DNA of 64,000 nucleotides, taken from contig NZ_NHPP01000003.1 of NCBI RefSeq assembly GCF_002838835.1, positions 248,001 through 312,000 on the forward strand, written 5' to 3'. The DNA comes from Siphonobacter sp. SORGH_AS_0500. GTDB taxonomy: Bacteria; Bacteroidota; Bacteroidia; Cytophagales; Spirosomataceae. The position numbers and the translations under genes are program-made. The notes under the pieces were generated by a model that was not told the origin of the DNA, did no database searches, and saw only the letters and a program-made list of their open reading frames with translations. Below are positions 16,661-25,366 of this stretch, one piece after another. The number at the start of each line of letters is the position of its first letter. Position 1 is the first letter of the stretch.

Positions 16661-17494
16661 TTACTTGATTTGATAAGCCGCTACCGTGTTCCCATTGAAC
16701 GTCGGAACGTAGATCACTCGCTTACTTTTATCAAAGCCAATGTCCGCACAGTTCTTTTTATCGGGACGGGTATCCAGTAATTGATCCAGCTTTCCATCGG
16801 CGGCGTGCCAATAATGTAAAACGCCTTCCCAGCGGGAAAGGAAAAAGTTTTTCCCGTCGGGTTCGATGCCATCGCCAGACGGCATTCCTTCGGCCAGTTT
16901 TTTTAACGTTTTATCGGGATTAACTTCAAAGAAATCGCCACCGCCTGCGGAAATAATGTACATTTTGTTTCCAACAAACTTAATGCCGTTCGGACGCTTT
17001 AGTTCGGGACTTTCCAGAAAAACGGAAGCAGTTTTGCCTTTTATTACATAGACCCGGTCGGAGCCCGAATCGGTTACATAAACTTCGCCGTTGGGAGCTA
17101 CGTCAATGTCATTGAGGTTAACAGCTCCAGCCGGGGCAATTTTCTCTTTGATTTGGCCCGTTCGGACATCAATTACGGCTACTTCGGTAATGTCCGCTAC
17201 GTATAATTTACCCTTGGAAATCCCCATACCTTTGGGGGCATTCAGTCCATCGGCCCATTTTAATGTCTGTACGGCTCCGTTGGCGGCCAGGGTCGAAATG
17301 AATCCCTTACCGTCAGCTTCCCAGGGTTTTCCGTCAATATTGCTCACATAAATGGAATTGGTTTTTGAATCAACCAGAACAGATTCTGGAGTGAGAAACT
17401 GATTGCTGTCGGTTTCCCAAAGCTTTTCGAGTCGGGTTTGTGCAGAGCTGGATAGAGCCAGTAATAAACCGCCTGCGGCCAGAAGATTTTTCAT
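16661..17494 (-). CDS. Secreted SMP-30/gluconolactonase-like beta-propeller protein
   Basis: The 277-residue precursor has a signal peptide (MKNLLAAGGLLLALSSSAQ), followed by repeated beta-propeller blades. These include PESVLVDSKTNSIYVSNIDG, NAPKGMGISKGKLYVADIT, NLNDIDVAPNGEVYVTDSGS and RPNGIKFVGNKMYII. The PNG and D.GSD positions match metal-binding sites of the SMP-30/gluconolactonase fold. Lactonase activity is plausible but unproven. It follows the MFS gene on the same strand, but a strong terminator (17515-17555) separates them, so it is probably transcribed alone. Confidence 0.75.
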   Translation of the reverse strand: MKNLLAAGGLLLALSSSAQTRLEKLWETDSNQFLTPESVLVDSKTNSIYVSNIDGKPWEADGKGFISTLAANGAVQTLKWADGLNAPKGMGISKGKLYVADITEVAVIDVRTGQIKEKIAPAGAVNLNDIDVAPNGEVYVTDSGSDRVYVIKGKTASVFLESPELKRPNGIKFVGNKMYIISAGGGDFFEVNPDKTLKKLAEGMPSGDGIEPDGKNFFLSRWEGVLHYWHAADGKLDQLLDTRPDKKNCADIGFDKSKRVIYVPTFNGNTVAAYQIK

Positions 17495-17514
17495 ACGTAG
17501 AATGAATTAGGGTT

Positions 17515-17555
17515 GAAAAAGAAAGGCTGGAAAAGTTTCCTTCACCAGCCTTTCT
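17515..17555 (-). terminator. Rho-independent terminator after the MFS gene
   Basis: An 11-bp stem, AGAAAGGCTGG with CCAGCCTTTCT, is followed on the minus strand by a TTTTT run. It lies about 25 bases beyond the MFS stop codon. Confidence 0.85.
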
Positions 17556-17580
17556 GTGCGTATTACTAATCAGTCAAAAA

Positions 17581-18834
17581 TTAAAGTTGAGGCTGTTCCG
17601 CAACTAGGGTTTCGTCCTGTTGGTGATCTGGTTTTTTGTTACGCATCATGAACCAAAGTACACCAAAAGCGATGATCAGAATGGCGGGGAAGATGGCCAT
17701 ATTGTCCAGTACTTCCTGACCAGCGGCCAGTTCCATTGCATCGCCAGTAAGGCCCCGAGCGGCAGCATTACGTTTTTCATCATCAATCCAGCCACCAATG
17801 ATAGGTTGGAAAATGGAAGTCGAGAACATCCCCATACCGCCCATGATGGAAAGTCCGAAGGCTCCTGATTTGGGAATGTATTCAGCCACAAAACCAATCA
17901 TGGTTGGCCAGAAATAACACACGCCAATCGCGAAAATTACGGCCGAAACGTACACCATCGTGCCGGTAGACTGGCTCATCAAGACAATACCAATCGTCGT
18001 GATTAAAGCGGAAGTCCACAGAACACCGGTTGGGTTCAGGTTATGCACCAGTGGGCCTGCGAAGTAACGTCCAACGGCCATTAAGCCCGTTACTAAAGCC
18101 AGAATCAATAGTGGGCTAGCTCCTGCTTTACCCAGGATAGGCTCTACCCACTGGGTAGTACCAAATTCTGAAATGGAAGTCAGAGCCATGCAAAGCAGCA
18201 TGAAAATGTACAGCGGGCTTAGCATTGCCTTAATGTTCGTAACGTTCGATACGCCTTCTTCTGCTTTTGTTTCAGGGAAGGCCTGTCCCGCGAACAGGAG
18301 ACCGTAAATCACCAAAGGAATGATAATAATTCCCATTTGTAATTGCCAGCCTAAGCTCGCTTCGGTCATGTATTTTGATACCAAACTACCAATCACAATA
18401 CCACCGGGGAACCACATGTGGAGACGGTTCAGCATTTGTGTTTTCAGTTTGCCTTCATACATGTCAGCAACCAGGGGGTTACAAGCGGCTTCTACAGTAC
18501 CATTACCTAAACCAACGAAGAAAGTAGAAAGCAATAAAGTCCAGAAACCGTCCGCGAAAATGGTGGAGATGATCCCAATCAGGTGAGTAACGAACGCTAC
18601 CCAGATGATTTTACGGGGGCCAATGATGTTATATAAAGGACCACCAAAAATCATAGCGATGGGAAAACCCAGGAATGCCATCTGATTGACATAGCCCAGC
18701 TCTTTGGAGGTAAGATTAAATTCAGTACCTAACTGGGTAAGGACACCCGCCCGAATGGCGAAAATCATGGCGGTAGTAATAATCCCAAAACAGCTTGCAA
18801 CTAATAAGCGGCTCCGGTTAATGGATTGGGTCAT
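17581..18834 (-). CDS. MFS sugar transporter
   Basis: The 417-residue inner-membrane protein has about 12 hydrophobic segments and a central loop (FPETKAEEGVSNVTNIKAML). It belongs to the major facilitator superfamily. The FGGPLYNIIGPRKIIW loop between helices 2 and 3 and the GGIVIGSLVSKY region resemble the Bacteroidota sugar-permease subgroup related to FucP and nucleoside permeases. It is divergent from the Gfo/Idh/MocA gene at 19238, sharing a 400-base intergenic space, so it probably imports the sugar or cyclitol that the plus-strand genes degrade. That link is inferred from position. Confidence 0.85.
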   Translation of the reverse strand: MTQSINRSRLLVASCFGIITTAMIFAIRAGVLTQLGTEFNLTSKELGYVNQMAFLGFPIAMIFGGPLYNIIGPRKIIWVAFVTHLIGIISTIFADGFWTLLLSTFFVGLGNGTVEAACNPLVADMYEGKLKTQMLNRLHMWFPGGIVIGSLVSKYMTEASLGWQLQMGIIIIPLVIYGLLFAGQAFPETKAEEGVSNVTNIKAMLSPLYIFMLLCMALTSISEFGTTQWVEPILGKAGASPLLILALVTGLMAVGRYFAGPLVHNLNPTGVLWTSALITTIGIVLMSQSTGTMVYVSAVIFAIGVCYFWPTMIGFVAEYIPKSGAFGLSIMGGMGMFSTSIFQPIIGGWIDDEKRNAAARGLTGDAMELAAGQEVLDNMAIFPAILIIAFGVLWFMMRNKKPDHQQDETLVAEQPQL

Positions 18835-19237
18835 AGCTATTGAGGTTTAGAAATAGGGTTTATGGTGTTTGTAATGACGTAGTTAGCGTAATAAACGCTG
18901 GGAGGGTTATTAAATTTTTCGGCTAAAAAACGAAAATATATACATTTTAGCTAGAATTTATGGGGTTTATTCTTGAGCTAAAAAGGGGGGATGCGGCTGG
19001 AATGTATACTACTTTCTCCGGCTTATGTCGATTCTTCATTTGAAATCTGCAATTTCTTGTCAAACTTTGGCAGCCTTAATTTAGGCGGGGGACGGAATGT
19101 ATTTTGCTTAAATACGTGGTTTTCTGAACATTTACGGATAAATCAGGTCTTGAAGAAAAAGGGTGTAGGCAATGCACAACCGACCCTATTCCGTCTTTCC
19201 ATTAACTATTCATTACGTCTTAAAAACACCTCTAACC
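18835..19237. other. Divergent intergenic region between MFS and Gfo/Idh genes
   Basis: No gene is visible in about 400 bases. Both flanking genes point outwards, so their promoters must lie here. AT-rich tracts near 18910-18960 are candidates, but no clear -33/-7 pair or operator could be fixed. Confidence 0.4.
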
Positions 19238-20392
19238 ATGGCCAGAAAACTCAGAATGGGAATGATCGGTGGAAGCCTGGACGCTTTCATTGGCTCCGTT
19301 CACCGTCGGGGAGCTGCTTTAGATGGCGAAATTGAGCTGGTATGCGGAGCGTTCAGTTCAAATCCTGAAAAGTCAAAAGCAACGGGTGAAGCCCTTTATT
19401 TACCCGAAGATCGCGTATACGGAAGTTTTGAAGAAATGATTCTTCGCGAAAAAGAACTTCCTGAAGGCGAACGAATGGACTTCGTGTCGATTGTTACTCC
19501 CAACCACGCCCATTTCCCTCCCGCCAAAATGGCTCTTGAGAACGGGTTTCACGTTGTTTTGGAGAAGCCCATTACCCTAAACCGGGCCGAAGCCGAAGAG
19601 CTGAAAGCCATTTGGGAAAAAACGAATTTGGTCTTCTGCCTGACGCATAATTACACGTCTTATCCGATGGTGAAAGAAGCCCGCCATTTAGTTAAATCGG
19701 GAGCTATTGGTAAGATTCGCAAGGTAATTGTGGAATATCCGCAGGGCTGGCTGTACAAAATGGTTGAAAGCTCAGGTACGAATAAACAGGCCGATTGGCG
19801 GACTGATCCCGCTAGAAGTGGAGCGGCTGGTGGCGTAGGTGACATCGGAACGCACGCTGAAAATATGGCGGAGTATATTACAGGGTTAAAAATTACGGAG
19901 TTACTCGCTGACCTGACCACCTTTGTTGAAGGCCGTCGGCTGGACGACGATGCCAATATGTTACTTCATTTCGAGAACGGAGCGAAGGGAATTCTGCATA
20001 ACAGTCAGATTTGCAATGGTGAGGAAAATGATCTGAACATCCGGATATACGGAGAACTTGGCGGACTGAAATGGCGACAAATGGAGCCAAACACACTGGT
20101 GTGGACGAATCAGGAAAAAGGATCAAGAATCATCCGTACGGGCGTAAATGCCGAATCGAGAGCGGCTCAGGTGCACACGCGTCAGCCAGCGGGTCACCCC
20201 GAGGGGTATGTAGAAACGTTCGCTAGCCTCTATCGGAACTTCGCTTTCGCCGTTCGGGCCAAAGAAGCTGGTCAGGAACCCGATCCTGATTATGATTTTC
20301 CGGGTATTGAGGAAGGTATTCGGGGCATGGCCTTCATTAACACTGCTTTAAAATCCAGCTCTAACGGAGCCGTCTGGACTAAATTTGAGTAG
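19238..20392 (+). CDS. Gfo/Idh/MocA-family oxidoreductase
   Basis: The 384-residue NAD(P)-dependent dehydrogenase has an N-terminal Rossmann segment ([15 protein letters not shown]). The family's EKP motif is in [19 protein letters not shown] near residue 115. The C-terminal alpha/beta domain contains [19 protein letters not shown], whose histidine and aspartate fit the usual catalytic positions. It oxidises or reduces a sugar or cyclitol; the exact substrate is unknown. ATG 19238 was chosen because the Rossmann motif begins 6 residues later. It opens a plus-strand set that continues with a second paralogue at 21049 and an isomerase at 22848. Confidence 0.9.
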   Translation: MARKLRMGMIGGSLDAFIGSVHRRGAALDGEIELVCGAFSSNPEKSKATGEALYLPEDRVYGSFEEMILREKELPEGERMDFVSIVTPNHAHFPPAKMALENGFHVVLEKPITLNRAEAEELKAIWEKTNLVFCLTHNYTSYPMVKEARHLVKSGAIGKIRKVIVEYPQGWLYKMVESSGTNKQADWRTDPARSGAAGGVGDIGTHAENMAEYITGLKITELLADLTTFVEGRRLDDDANMLLHFENGAKGILHNSQICNGEENDLNIRIYGELGGLKWRQMEPNTLVWTNQEKGSRIIRTGVNAESRAAQVHTRQPAGHPEGYVETFASLYRNFAFAVRAKEAGQEPDPDYDFPGIEEGIRGMAFINTALKSSSNGAVWTKFE

Positions 20393-20440
20393 TTTGATAA
20401 GATTGGACATAGTTAGATAAAGTTTGATTAATGTTAGAAA

Positions 20441-20474
20441 AGGTTTGAAGAAGTTGGTAAACGTCTTCAAACCT
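20441..20474 (+). terminator. Hairpin downstream of the first Gfo/Idh gene
   Basis: AGGTTTGAAGA pairs with TCTTCAAACCT around a short interior loop. There is no strong T run after it, so it may be a weak terminator or part of the GTTTGA-rich spacer that surrounds the decayed gene. Confidence 0.4.
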
Positions 20475-20503
20475 TACTAATCTTGTAGATTAACTAATCT
20501 CAG

Positions 20504-20965
20504 ATGCCGACAGCCCATCGTTTTGAAGAATTATTAGTTTGGAAAATAGCTCGCGAATTGTGACAGGATACTTATTCATACACGAACCGGGCAGATTTCA
20601 ACCATGATTATACTTTAAAAAATTAGATTCGTGCGTCATCTGGTTCTGGAATGGATAATATTGCAGAAGGCTTTGAACGTGGTAGTCGAAAAGAGTTTAT
20701 TCAGTTTTTAACTATTGCAAAAGGTTCTATTGGCGAAACTCGCTCACAGCTTTATCGGGCTTTTGATGCAAAGTATTTAACTACTGAAGCGTTTGAATCA
20801 GCCCAAAGCAAATGCTTGAATTTGGCTAAAATGCTTTATTCCTTCATCGAACATTTAAAGAAGTCGGAAATGAATGGAATTAGGTATAAAGTTCAGGAGG
20901 ATAGGACTTCTTATGGAAATAATCAGACTTTGAATATTGAAAATCAGTTTTTTACTGAAGTATAA
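20504..20965 (+). pseudogene. Four-helix-bundle (S23/IVP-type) protein gene with two in-frame stops
   Basis: Reading from ATG 20504 gives MPTAHRFEELLVWKIAREL, the usual start of four-helix-bundle proteins related to the 23S rRNA intervening-sequence protein. The frame meets TGA at 20561 and TAG at 20624, then continues in the same frame as [20 protein letters not shown] and [20 protein letters not shown] to the stop at 20965. These later motifs are the family's most conserved part. Neither stop is explained by a frameshift; two substitutions (for example from TGC/TGG and CAG) would restore the gene. A short protein from ATG 20651 might still be made, but it would lack helix 1. The function of intact relatives outside rRNA is poorly known. 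Confidence 0.8.
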
Positions 20966-21048
20966 ACGGATTCAAACCTTTTCAAATAATCAAACATTTT
21001 AACTCTTAATTAAACATTTTTAAACCTTCTCAATAGCTCATTTCACTG

Positions 21049-22194
21049 ATGACAAAAATTAAAGTAGGCGTTGTTGGAACAGGATTTATTGGCCCCGCTC
21101 ACATCGAAGCCTTACGCCGATTGCCTAACGTAGAAGTAGCTGCTCTCTGCGAAGTAACGTCTGAATTAGCCGCCGCCAAAGCTGCTCAGCTAGGTATTGC
21201 CCGTTCGTATACGTTTGATGAATTATTACAGCAGGAAGACATCCAGGTAGTACACATCTGTACCCCCAACTTTTTGCATTACTCGCAGTCTAAAGCTGCT
21301 TTGTTAGCGGGTAAGCATGTGGTTTGCGAGAAACCTCTGGCAAAAGATTTGCACGAAGCCGAAGAATTGGTAGAGTTAGCTGCTCAGACAGGTCTGGTGA
21401 ATGCGGTGCACTTCAACCTGCGTTACTACCCTCTGGCTCGTCAGATGAAAGCCATGCAGGAAAAAGGTGAACTGGGTGAAGTCTATTCCATCATGGGTTC
21501 TTACCTGCAAGACTGGCTGTTCTACGAAACAGATTATAGCTGGCGTCTGGAGCCCGATAAGTCAGGAAACAGCCGGGCTATTGCGGACATCGGGTCTCAC
21601 CTGATGGACATCATCGAGTACATCACCGGACTAAAAACGGTGGAAGTATTGGCTGACTTTAACATCATCCACAAAACGCGTAAGAAGCCTCTGAAGCCCG
21701 TTGAGACCTATTCAGGTAAAATGCTTCAGCCCGAAGATTACGCAGATATCGACATTACTACGGAAGATCACGCGAACGTTCTGTTGCGTTTCAATAACGG
21801 AAATCGTGGCGTAATTACGGTATCGCAAGTATCGGCTGGTCGTAAAAATCAGTTGAAACTGGAAATTGCTGGTTCGAAACAAACTTTTGCCTGGAATTCT
21901 GAAGCTCCTAACGAGTTATGGATTGGTAAGCGGGATGGCAATAACCAAGTATTGATGCGTGATCCTTCATTGGTTCACCCCGAAGTTCGTTCCATCATTA
22001 CCTTCCCAGGTGGTCATAACGAAGGTTTTGCCGATACTTCCAAGCAAATGTTCAAAGAGGTATATGCAGCAGTAGAAGCCGGTAAAATGCCCGAAAATCC
22101 AACGTTCCCGACCTTCGCGGACGGCTACCGTGAGTTACTGATTTGCGAGAAAATCCTCGAATCAAATCAGAAACAAGCTTGGGTTCAGATCTAG
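21049..22194 (+). CDS. Gfo/Idh/MocA-family oxidoreductase
   Basis: The 381-residue dehydrogenase is paralogous to the one at 19238. The Rossmann motif is IKVGVVGTGFIGPAHIEAL at residues 3-21. The EKP motif is in HVVCEKPLAKDLHEAEEL near residue 95. The catalytic region reads ADIGSHLMDIIEYITGLKT. The longer insert KTRKKPLKPVETYSGKMLQP with following acidic residues occurs in Bacteroidota members acting on glycosides or cyclitols. It lies upstream of the isomerase gene, with a toxin-antitoxin pair between them. It probably acts in the same sugar pathway as its paralogue. Confidence 0.92.
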   Translation: MTKIKVGVVGTGFIGPAHIEALRRLPNVEVAALCEVTSELAAAKAAQLGIARSYTFDELLQQEDIQVVHICTPNFLHYSQSKAALLAGKHVVCEKPLAKDLHEAEELVELAAQTGLVNAVHFNLRYYPLARQMKAMQEKGELGEVYSIMGSYLQDWLFYETDYSWRLEPDKSGNSRAIADIGSHLMDIIEYITGLKTVEVLADFNIIHKTRKKPLKPVETYSGKMLQPEDYADIDITTEDHANVLLRFNNGNRGVITVSQVSAGRKNQLKLEIAGSKQTFAWNSEAPNELWIGKRDGNNQVLMRDPSLVHPEVRSIITFPGGHNEGFADTSKQMFKEVYAAVEAGKMPENPTFPTFADGYRELLICEKILESNQKQAWVQI

Positions 22195-22255
22195 TTTTGA
22201 ATGATTGAAAGGATAGCTTTGTAAAAACATCGCTATCCTTTTTAGCTGAAATAAA

Positions 22256-22483
22256 ATGATAGACTACCGATCTATAATAACCATAGAACCAGGAATACGG
22301 AGTGGAAAACCCTGTATTCGTGGGATGCGTATTACTGTAGGTGACGTATTGAGCTGGTTAGCTGCCGGAATGACTTTTGAAGAAATTCTGAATGATTATC
22401 CAGATCTTACCCAGGATGATATTCTGGCTGTGCTGGCGTTTGCAGCAGCAAAAGAGCAGCATAGCCATCGAATTGCTATATGA
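22256..22483 (+). CDS. DUF433 antitoxin
   Basis: The 75-residue protein is a typical DUF433 domain: SIITIEPGIRSGKPCIRGMR, then ITVGDVLSWLAAGMTFEEIL, then DYPDLTQDDILAVLAFAA. The domain contains a winged-helix DNA-binding fold and is paired with PIN-like toxins. Its stop overlaps the next start by four bases (ATGA), a sign of translational coupling with the DUF5615 gene. It probably neutralises the toxin and autoregulates the pair. Confidence 0.9.
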   Translation: MIDYRSIITIEPGIRSGKPCIRGMRITVGDVLSWLAAGMTFEEILNDYPDLTQDDILAVLAFAAAKEQHSHRIAI

Positions 22484-22833
22484 AATTACTATTCGATCAG
22501 AATATTTCTCACCGGATCATTGCCAAAATCAGTGCTGATTTTGCCGAAGCTACGCATGTCCGTGAAGTCGGACTGCGGGATGCAACGGATCGGGTAATTT
22601 GGGAATATGCCAAAGAATTCGATTATACGATCGTAACTAAGGATGATGATTTCGAGAAATTTCATTTGGTTTGGGGGGCTCCACCGAAAGTAGTTTGGTT
22701 AAAGATCGGCAACAGTCAAACCGATGAAATTGCTCGTATTTTAATACAACAAAAAGAGAGAATTCAGCACTTTATTACGAAAGAACTGGAAATAGGATTA
22801 CTTGAAATATATCCTCTTACCATTATTCTATAA
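22480..22833 (+). CDS. DUF5615 PIN-like toxin
   Basis: The 117-residue protein starts MKLLFDQNISHRI and continues with TIVTKDDDFEKFHLVWGAPP and VVWLKIGN. These carry the acidic residues (D6, the DDD cluster) expected for a PIN-like nuclease fold, probably cleaving RNA. It overlaps the DUF433 antitoxin gene and ends 14 bases before the isomerase gene. The pair therefore sits inside what otherwise reads as a sugar operon and could be transcribed with it. Nuclease activity is inferred from the family. Confidence 0.88.
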   Translation: MKLLFDQNISHRIIAKISADFAEATHVREVGLRDATDRVIWEYAKEFDYTIVTKDDDFEKFHLVWGAPPKVVWLKIGNSQTDEIARILIQQKERIQHFITKELEIGLLEIYPLTIIL

Positions 22834-22847
22834 CTAATCTTTAAACC

Positions 22848-23900
22848 ATGAAAAGCTTAAAAGGTCCCGGAATATTTCTGGCTCAATTTATTGGTGATGC
22901 GGAGCCGTTTAACTCAATCGATAGTATTGCCAAATACATGGCAAATCTGGGCTACAAAGGAATTCAGGTTCCTTCAGGCGATCCCCGGATGATTGATTTA
23001 AAAACTGCCGCTGAGTCCAAAACGTATTGCGACGAGTATAAAGGCAAGCTGGCTGACATTGGTCTGGAAGTAACAGAACTCTCTACGCACTTACAGGGTC
23101 AGTTAGTAGCCGTTCACCCGGCTTATTCAACGATGTTCTCCGGCTTTGGGCCGAAAGAAGTAGCGAATGATCCGGCTGCCCAGCAGGCATGGGCTACAGA
23201 ACAGTTAATCTGGTCGGCTAAAGCCAGTCAGAATCTGGGCCTTACTTCACACGTAACTTTCTCTGGAGCCTTATTATGGCCCTTTGTCTATCCTTGGCCT
23301 CAGCGTCCGGCTGGACTAGTGGACATGGCATTCACGGAATTGGCTAAACGCTGGACTCCAATTCTGAATGCGTTTGATGAAGCAGGCGTGAATGTAGGCT
23401 TTGAATTACACCCCGGTGAGGATTTACACGACGGAATTACTTTCGAAATGTTCCTCGAAAAAGTAAATAATCACCCACGGGCCGGTATTAACTATGACCC
23501 CAGCCACTTCCTGTTGCAACAACTGGATTACCTGCAATTCATCGACTTCTATCACGATCGCATTTATGCATTCCACGTAAAAGACGCTGAATTCAATCCT
23601 TCTGGCAAGCAAGGCGTATACGGTGGCTATCAGGGTTGGGTAGAGCGGGCAGGCCGCTTCCGTTCTTTAGGGGATGGTCAGGTAGATTTCAGTTCCATCT
23701 TCAGCAAAATGGCTCAGTATGACTATGATGGTTGGGCTGTTCTGGAGTGGGAGTGTGCCATCAAACACCCCGAGCAAGGTGCCGCTGAAGGAGCTCAGTT
23801 TATTACCGATCATATGATTCGTGTAACCGAACGGGCCTTCGACGATTTCGCTGGAACGGGGGCTGATGAAGCTTTCAATAAGAAGGTATTAGGTTTATAG
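22848..23900 (+). CDS. Sugar phosphate isomerase/epimerase family TIM-barrel protein
   Basis: The 350-residue protein belongs to the xylose-isomerase-like TIM-barrel group. Metal-binding and catalytic blocks are VGFELHPGEDLHDG, GINYDPSHFLLQ, IYAFHVKDAEFNP and WAVLEWECAI, giving the expected His, Asp and Glu ligands. It probably isomerises or epimerises a sugar, keto-sugar or cyclitol intermediate made by the adjacent Gfo/Idh enzymes. Substrate specificity cannot be read from sequence. It is the last gene of the plus-strand block, followed by a bidirectional terminator. Confidence 0.88.
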   Translation: MKSLKGPGIFLAQFIGDAEPFNSIDSIAKYMANLGYKGIQVPSGDPRMIDLKTAAESKTYCDEYKGKLADIGLEVTELSTHLQGQLVAVHPAYSTMFSGFGPKEVANDPAAQQAWATEQLIWSAKASQNLGLTSHVTFSGALLWPFVYPWPQRPAGLVDMAFTELAKRWTPILNAFDEAGVNVGFELHPGEDLHDGITFEMFLEKVNNHPRAGINYDPSHFLLQQLDYLQFIDFYHDRIYAFHVKDAEFNPSGKQGVYGGYQGWVERAGRFRSLGDGQVDFSSIFSKMAQYDYDGWAVLEWECAIKHPEQGAAEGAQFITDHMIRVTERAFDDFAGTGADEAFNKKVLGL

Positions 23901-23934
23901 TTCCACTACCAGTTTTGCGGCTGGTAGCGAAAAT

Positions 23935-23972
23935 AAAAGAGCCTTTCTGACAGCATCAGAAAGGCTCTTTTT
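23935..23972. terminator. Bidirectional terminator between convergent genes
   Basis: A 16-bp stem (AAAAGAGCCTTTCTGA with its complement) encloses a 5-base loop, with T runs on both strands. It serves the isomerase gene on the plus strand and the GT9 gene on the minus strand. Confidence 0.9.
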
Positions 23973-23990
23973 ATAGTTAATTATAGCGTA

Positions 23991-25004
23991 TCAGGCGTGT
24001 ACTTTATTCTGCTCTACCCAGGCATTAATCCTGCCTAAAATATCTTCTGGTTTAATCGTATCCATATCTGCGTTTACACAAGTAAGAGATTCCGCTTTTT
24101 TACCAACCGGTCCCCAGCGACCAGCATCTTTGGTATGGATATCCGTGTATAAACCCAGCGTATAAATGCCCGAAGCGGCGGCGATGTGAACGGGGCCCGT
24201 ACTACAGGCAATTAACCCATCAGCCTGACTGATAAACGTAATAAACTGGCTCAGCGGCATTTTACCACTAATGTCAGTTACCTCTTCCGCGTGCTGAGCA
24301 AGCCAGGGCTCCAGTTCTTCATGCTCCTTGGCTGACCCGCTGATAAAGATTTTGAATTTTGATTGATCAATTTGCCGGATGAGTTGGGAGTAGTTTTCCA
24401 AACTCCATTCCTTACTGTTTTTATGCGACTTGGGGTGGATAATCAGATTAAAGCGATCGTCTGATAATAAAGCTTTAAACTCTGGATTTAGAGGTTGGAA
24501 GCGAGTCAGTCCATAATAGTCCGTAACTTCATTCCAGGAAAGCTGCCGATAAATATCTAATCCTCTTAATAACTTCACATTTAACTGAGCTTCATGCAGA
24601 CCAGAGTTTTTGCGACTTAAGGGGATCAGTTTGTTGCAAGTATACCAGAAAAAAAAACGATTCATGGTACCGATTCTTCGCTCAATACCCGCTTTTTTCA
24701 ATTGCTTCGCCACCACATCCGAATCTTTCAAATGAACTGCTACATCAATCTTTTCCTTGGCTAGTAACTGGTTGATCTCTTCTGACGTTTTTCCCGTCCA
24801 GTCATCAAAATTCACGAAACCGTCAATATGCTCACTGGCCAGAGCAATGTCACGCGTATACGTTCTTCCTAAAACAGAAACTTTCGAATCGGGATATTTT
24901 TCCTTAATCAGACCGCAGACGGGCATAGCTAACACCATATCTCCTACGGCGTCAGTTCGGCAAACTAATATATGTTTATGGTTAAAAGTCTGGGATGATG
25001 GCAT
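23991..25004 (-). CDS. Glycosyltransferase family 9 (heptosyltransferase-like)
   Basis: The 337-residue protein has the GT9 plan. An N-terminal HILVCRTDAVGDMVLAMPVCG segment carries the acceptor-side Asp. A C-terminal sugar-nucleotide domain has ADGLIACSTGPVHIAAASGIYTLGLYTD, equivalent to the heptosyltransferase S/T-GP-H-A motif. It transfers a sugar (classically ADP-heptose) to a lipopolysaccharide core. The exact donor is unknown and many Bacteroidota GT9 proteins have other donors. It is a single gene, convergent with the sugar isomerase. The frame uses ATG 25004, 13 residues before the conserved RTDAVGD. Confidence 0.87.
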   Translation of the reverse strand: MPSSQTFNHKHILVCRTDAVGDMVLAMPVCGLIKEKYPDSKVSVLGRTYTRDIALASEHIDGFVNFDDWTGKTSEEINQLLAKEKIDVAVHLKDSDVVAKQLKKAGIERRIGTMNRFFFWYTCNKLIPLSRKNSGLHEAQLNVKLLRGLDIYRQLSWNEVTDYYGLTRFQPLNPEFKALLSDDRFNLIIHPKSHKNSKEWSLENYSQLIRQIDQSKFKIFISGSAKEHEELEPWLAQHAEEVTDISGKMPLSQFITFISQADGLIACSTGPVHIAAASGIYTLGLYTDIHTKDAGRWGPVGKKAESLTCVNADMDTIKPEDILGRINAWVEQNKVHA

Positions 25005-25366
25005 AAACGAAATAAATATGTATGGGTAATGAAAGAACGGTGCCTGATGCTCTTTCCGTTAACGAGTTTCCGTGGCGAAAATTTACAATGAGAAACGAAG
25101 AAGAAGGGCTGTAAAGATAGACTTCTTCGATTAAAGCTCATGGCGTAAGCCAGATAGTTTTTAAAACCAATTCAAAAAAGTGAGTTGGAAGTACCGGATT
25201 GCTACTATTGATTAATAAATAGATTTGCAAAACGACCAATTCCATTTTTGCCACTAGATTTGTTGACTATCATTTGCTTAGGGTAAGGCAATTTCGTGAA
25301 AACAAGTTTCCCTAAGTAAATAATTTTCAGTAAAACCGTACATTTCAACAAGTTAACCTCAGATTC
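25005..25366. other. Intergenic region upstream of the DUF1080 gene
   Basis: About 360 bases contain no gene. The two neighbouring genes diverge, so promoters for both are expected here. No confident motif was found. Confidence 0.35.
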
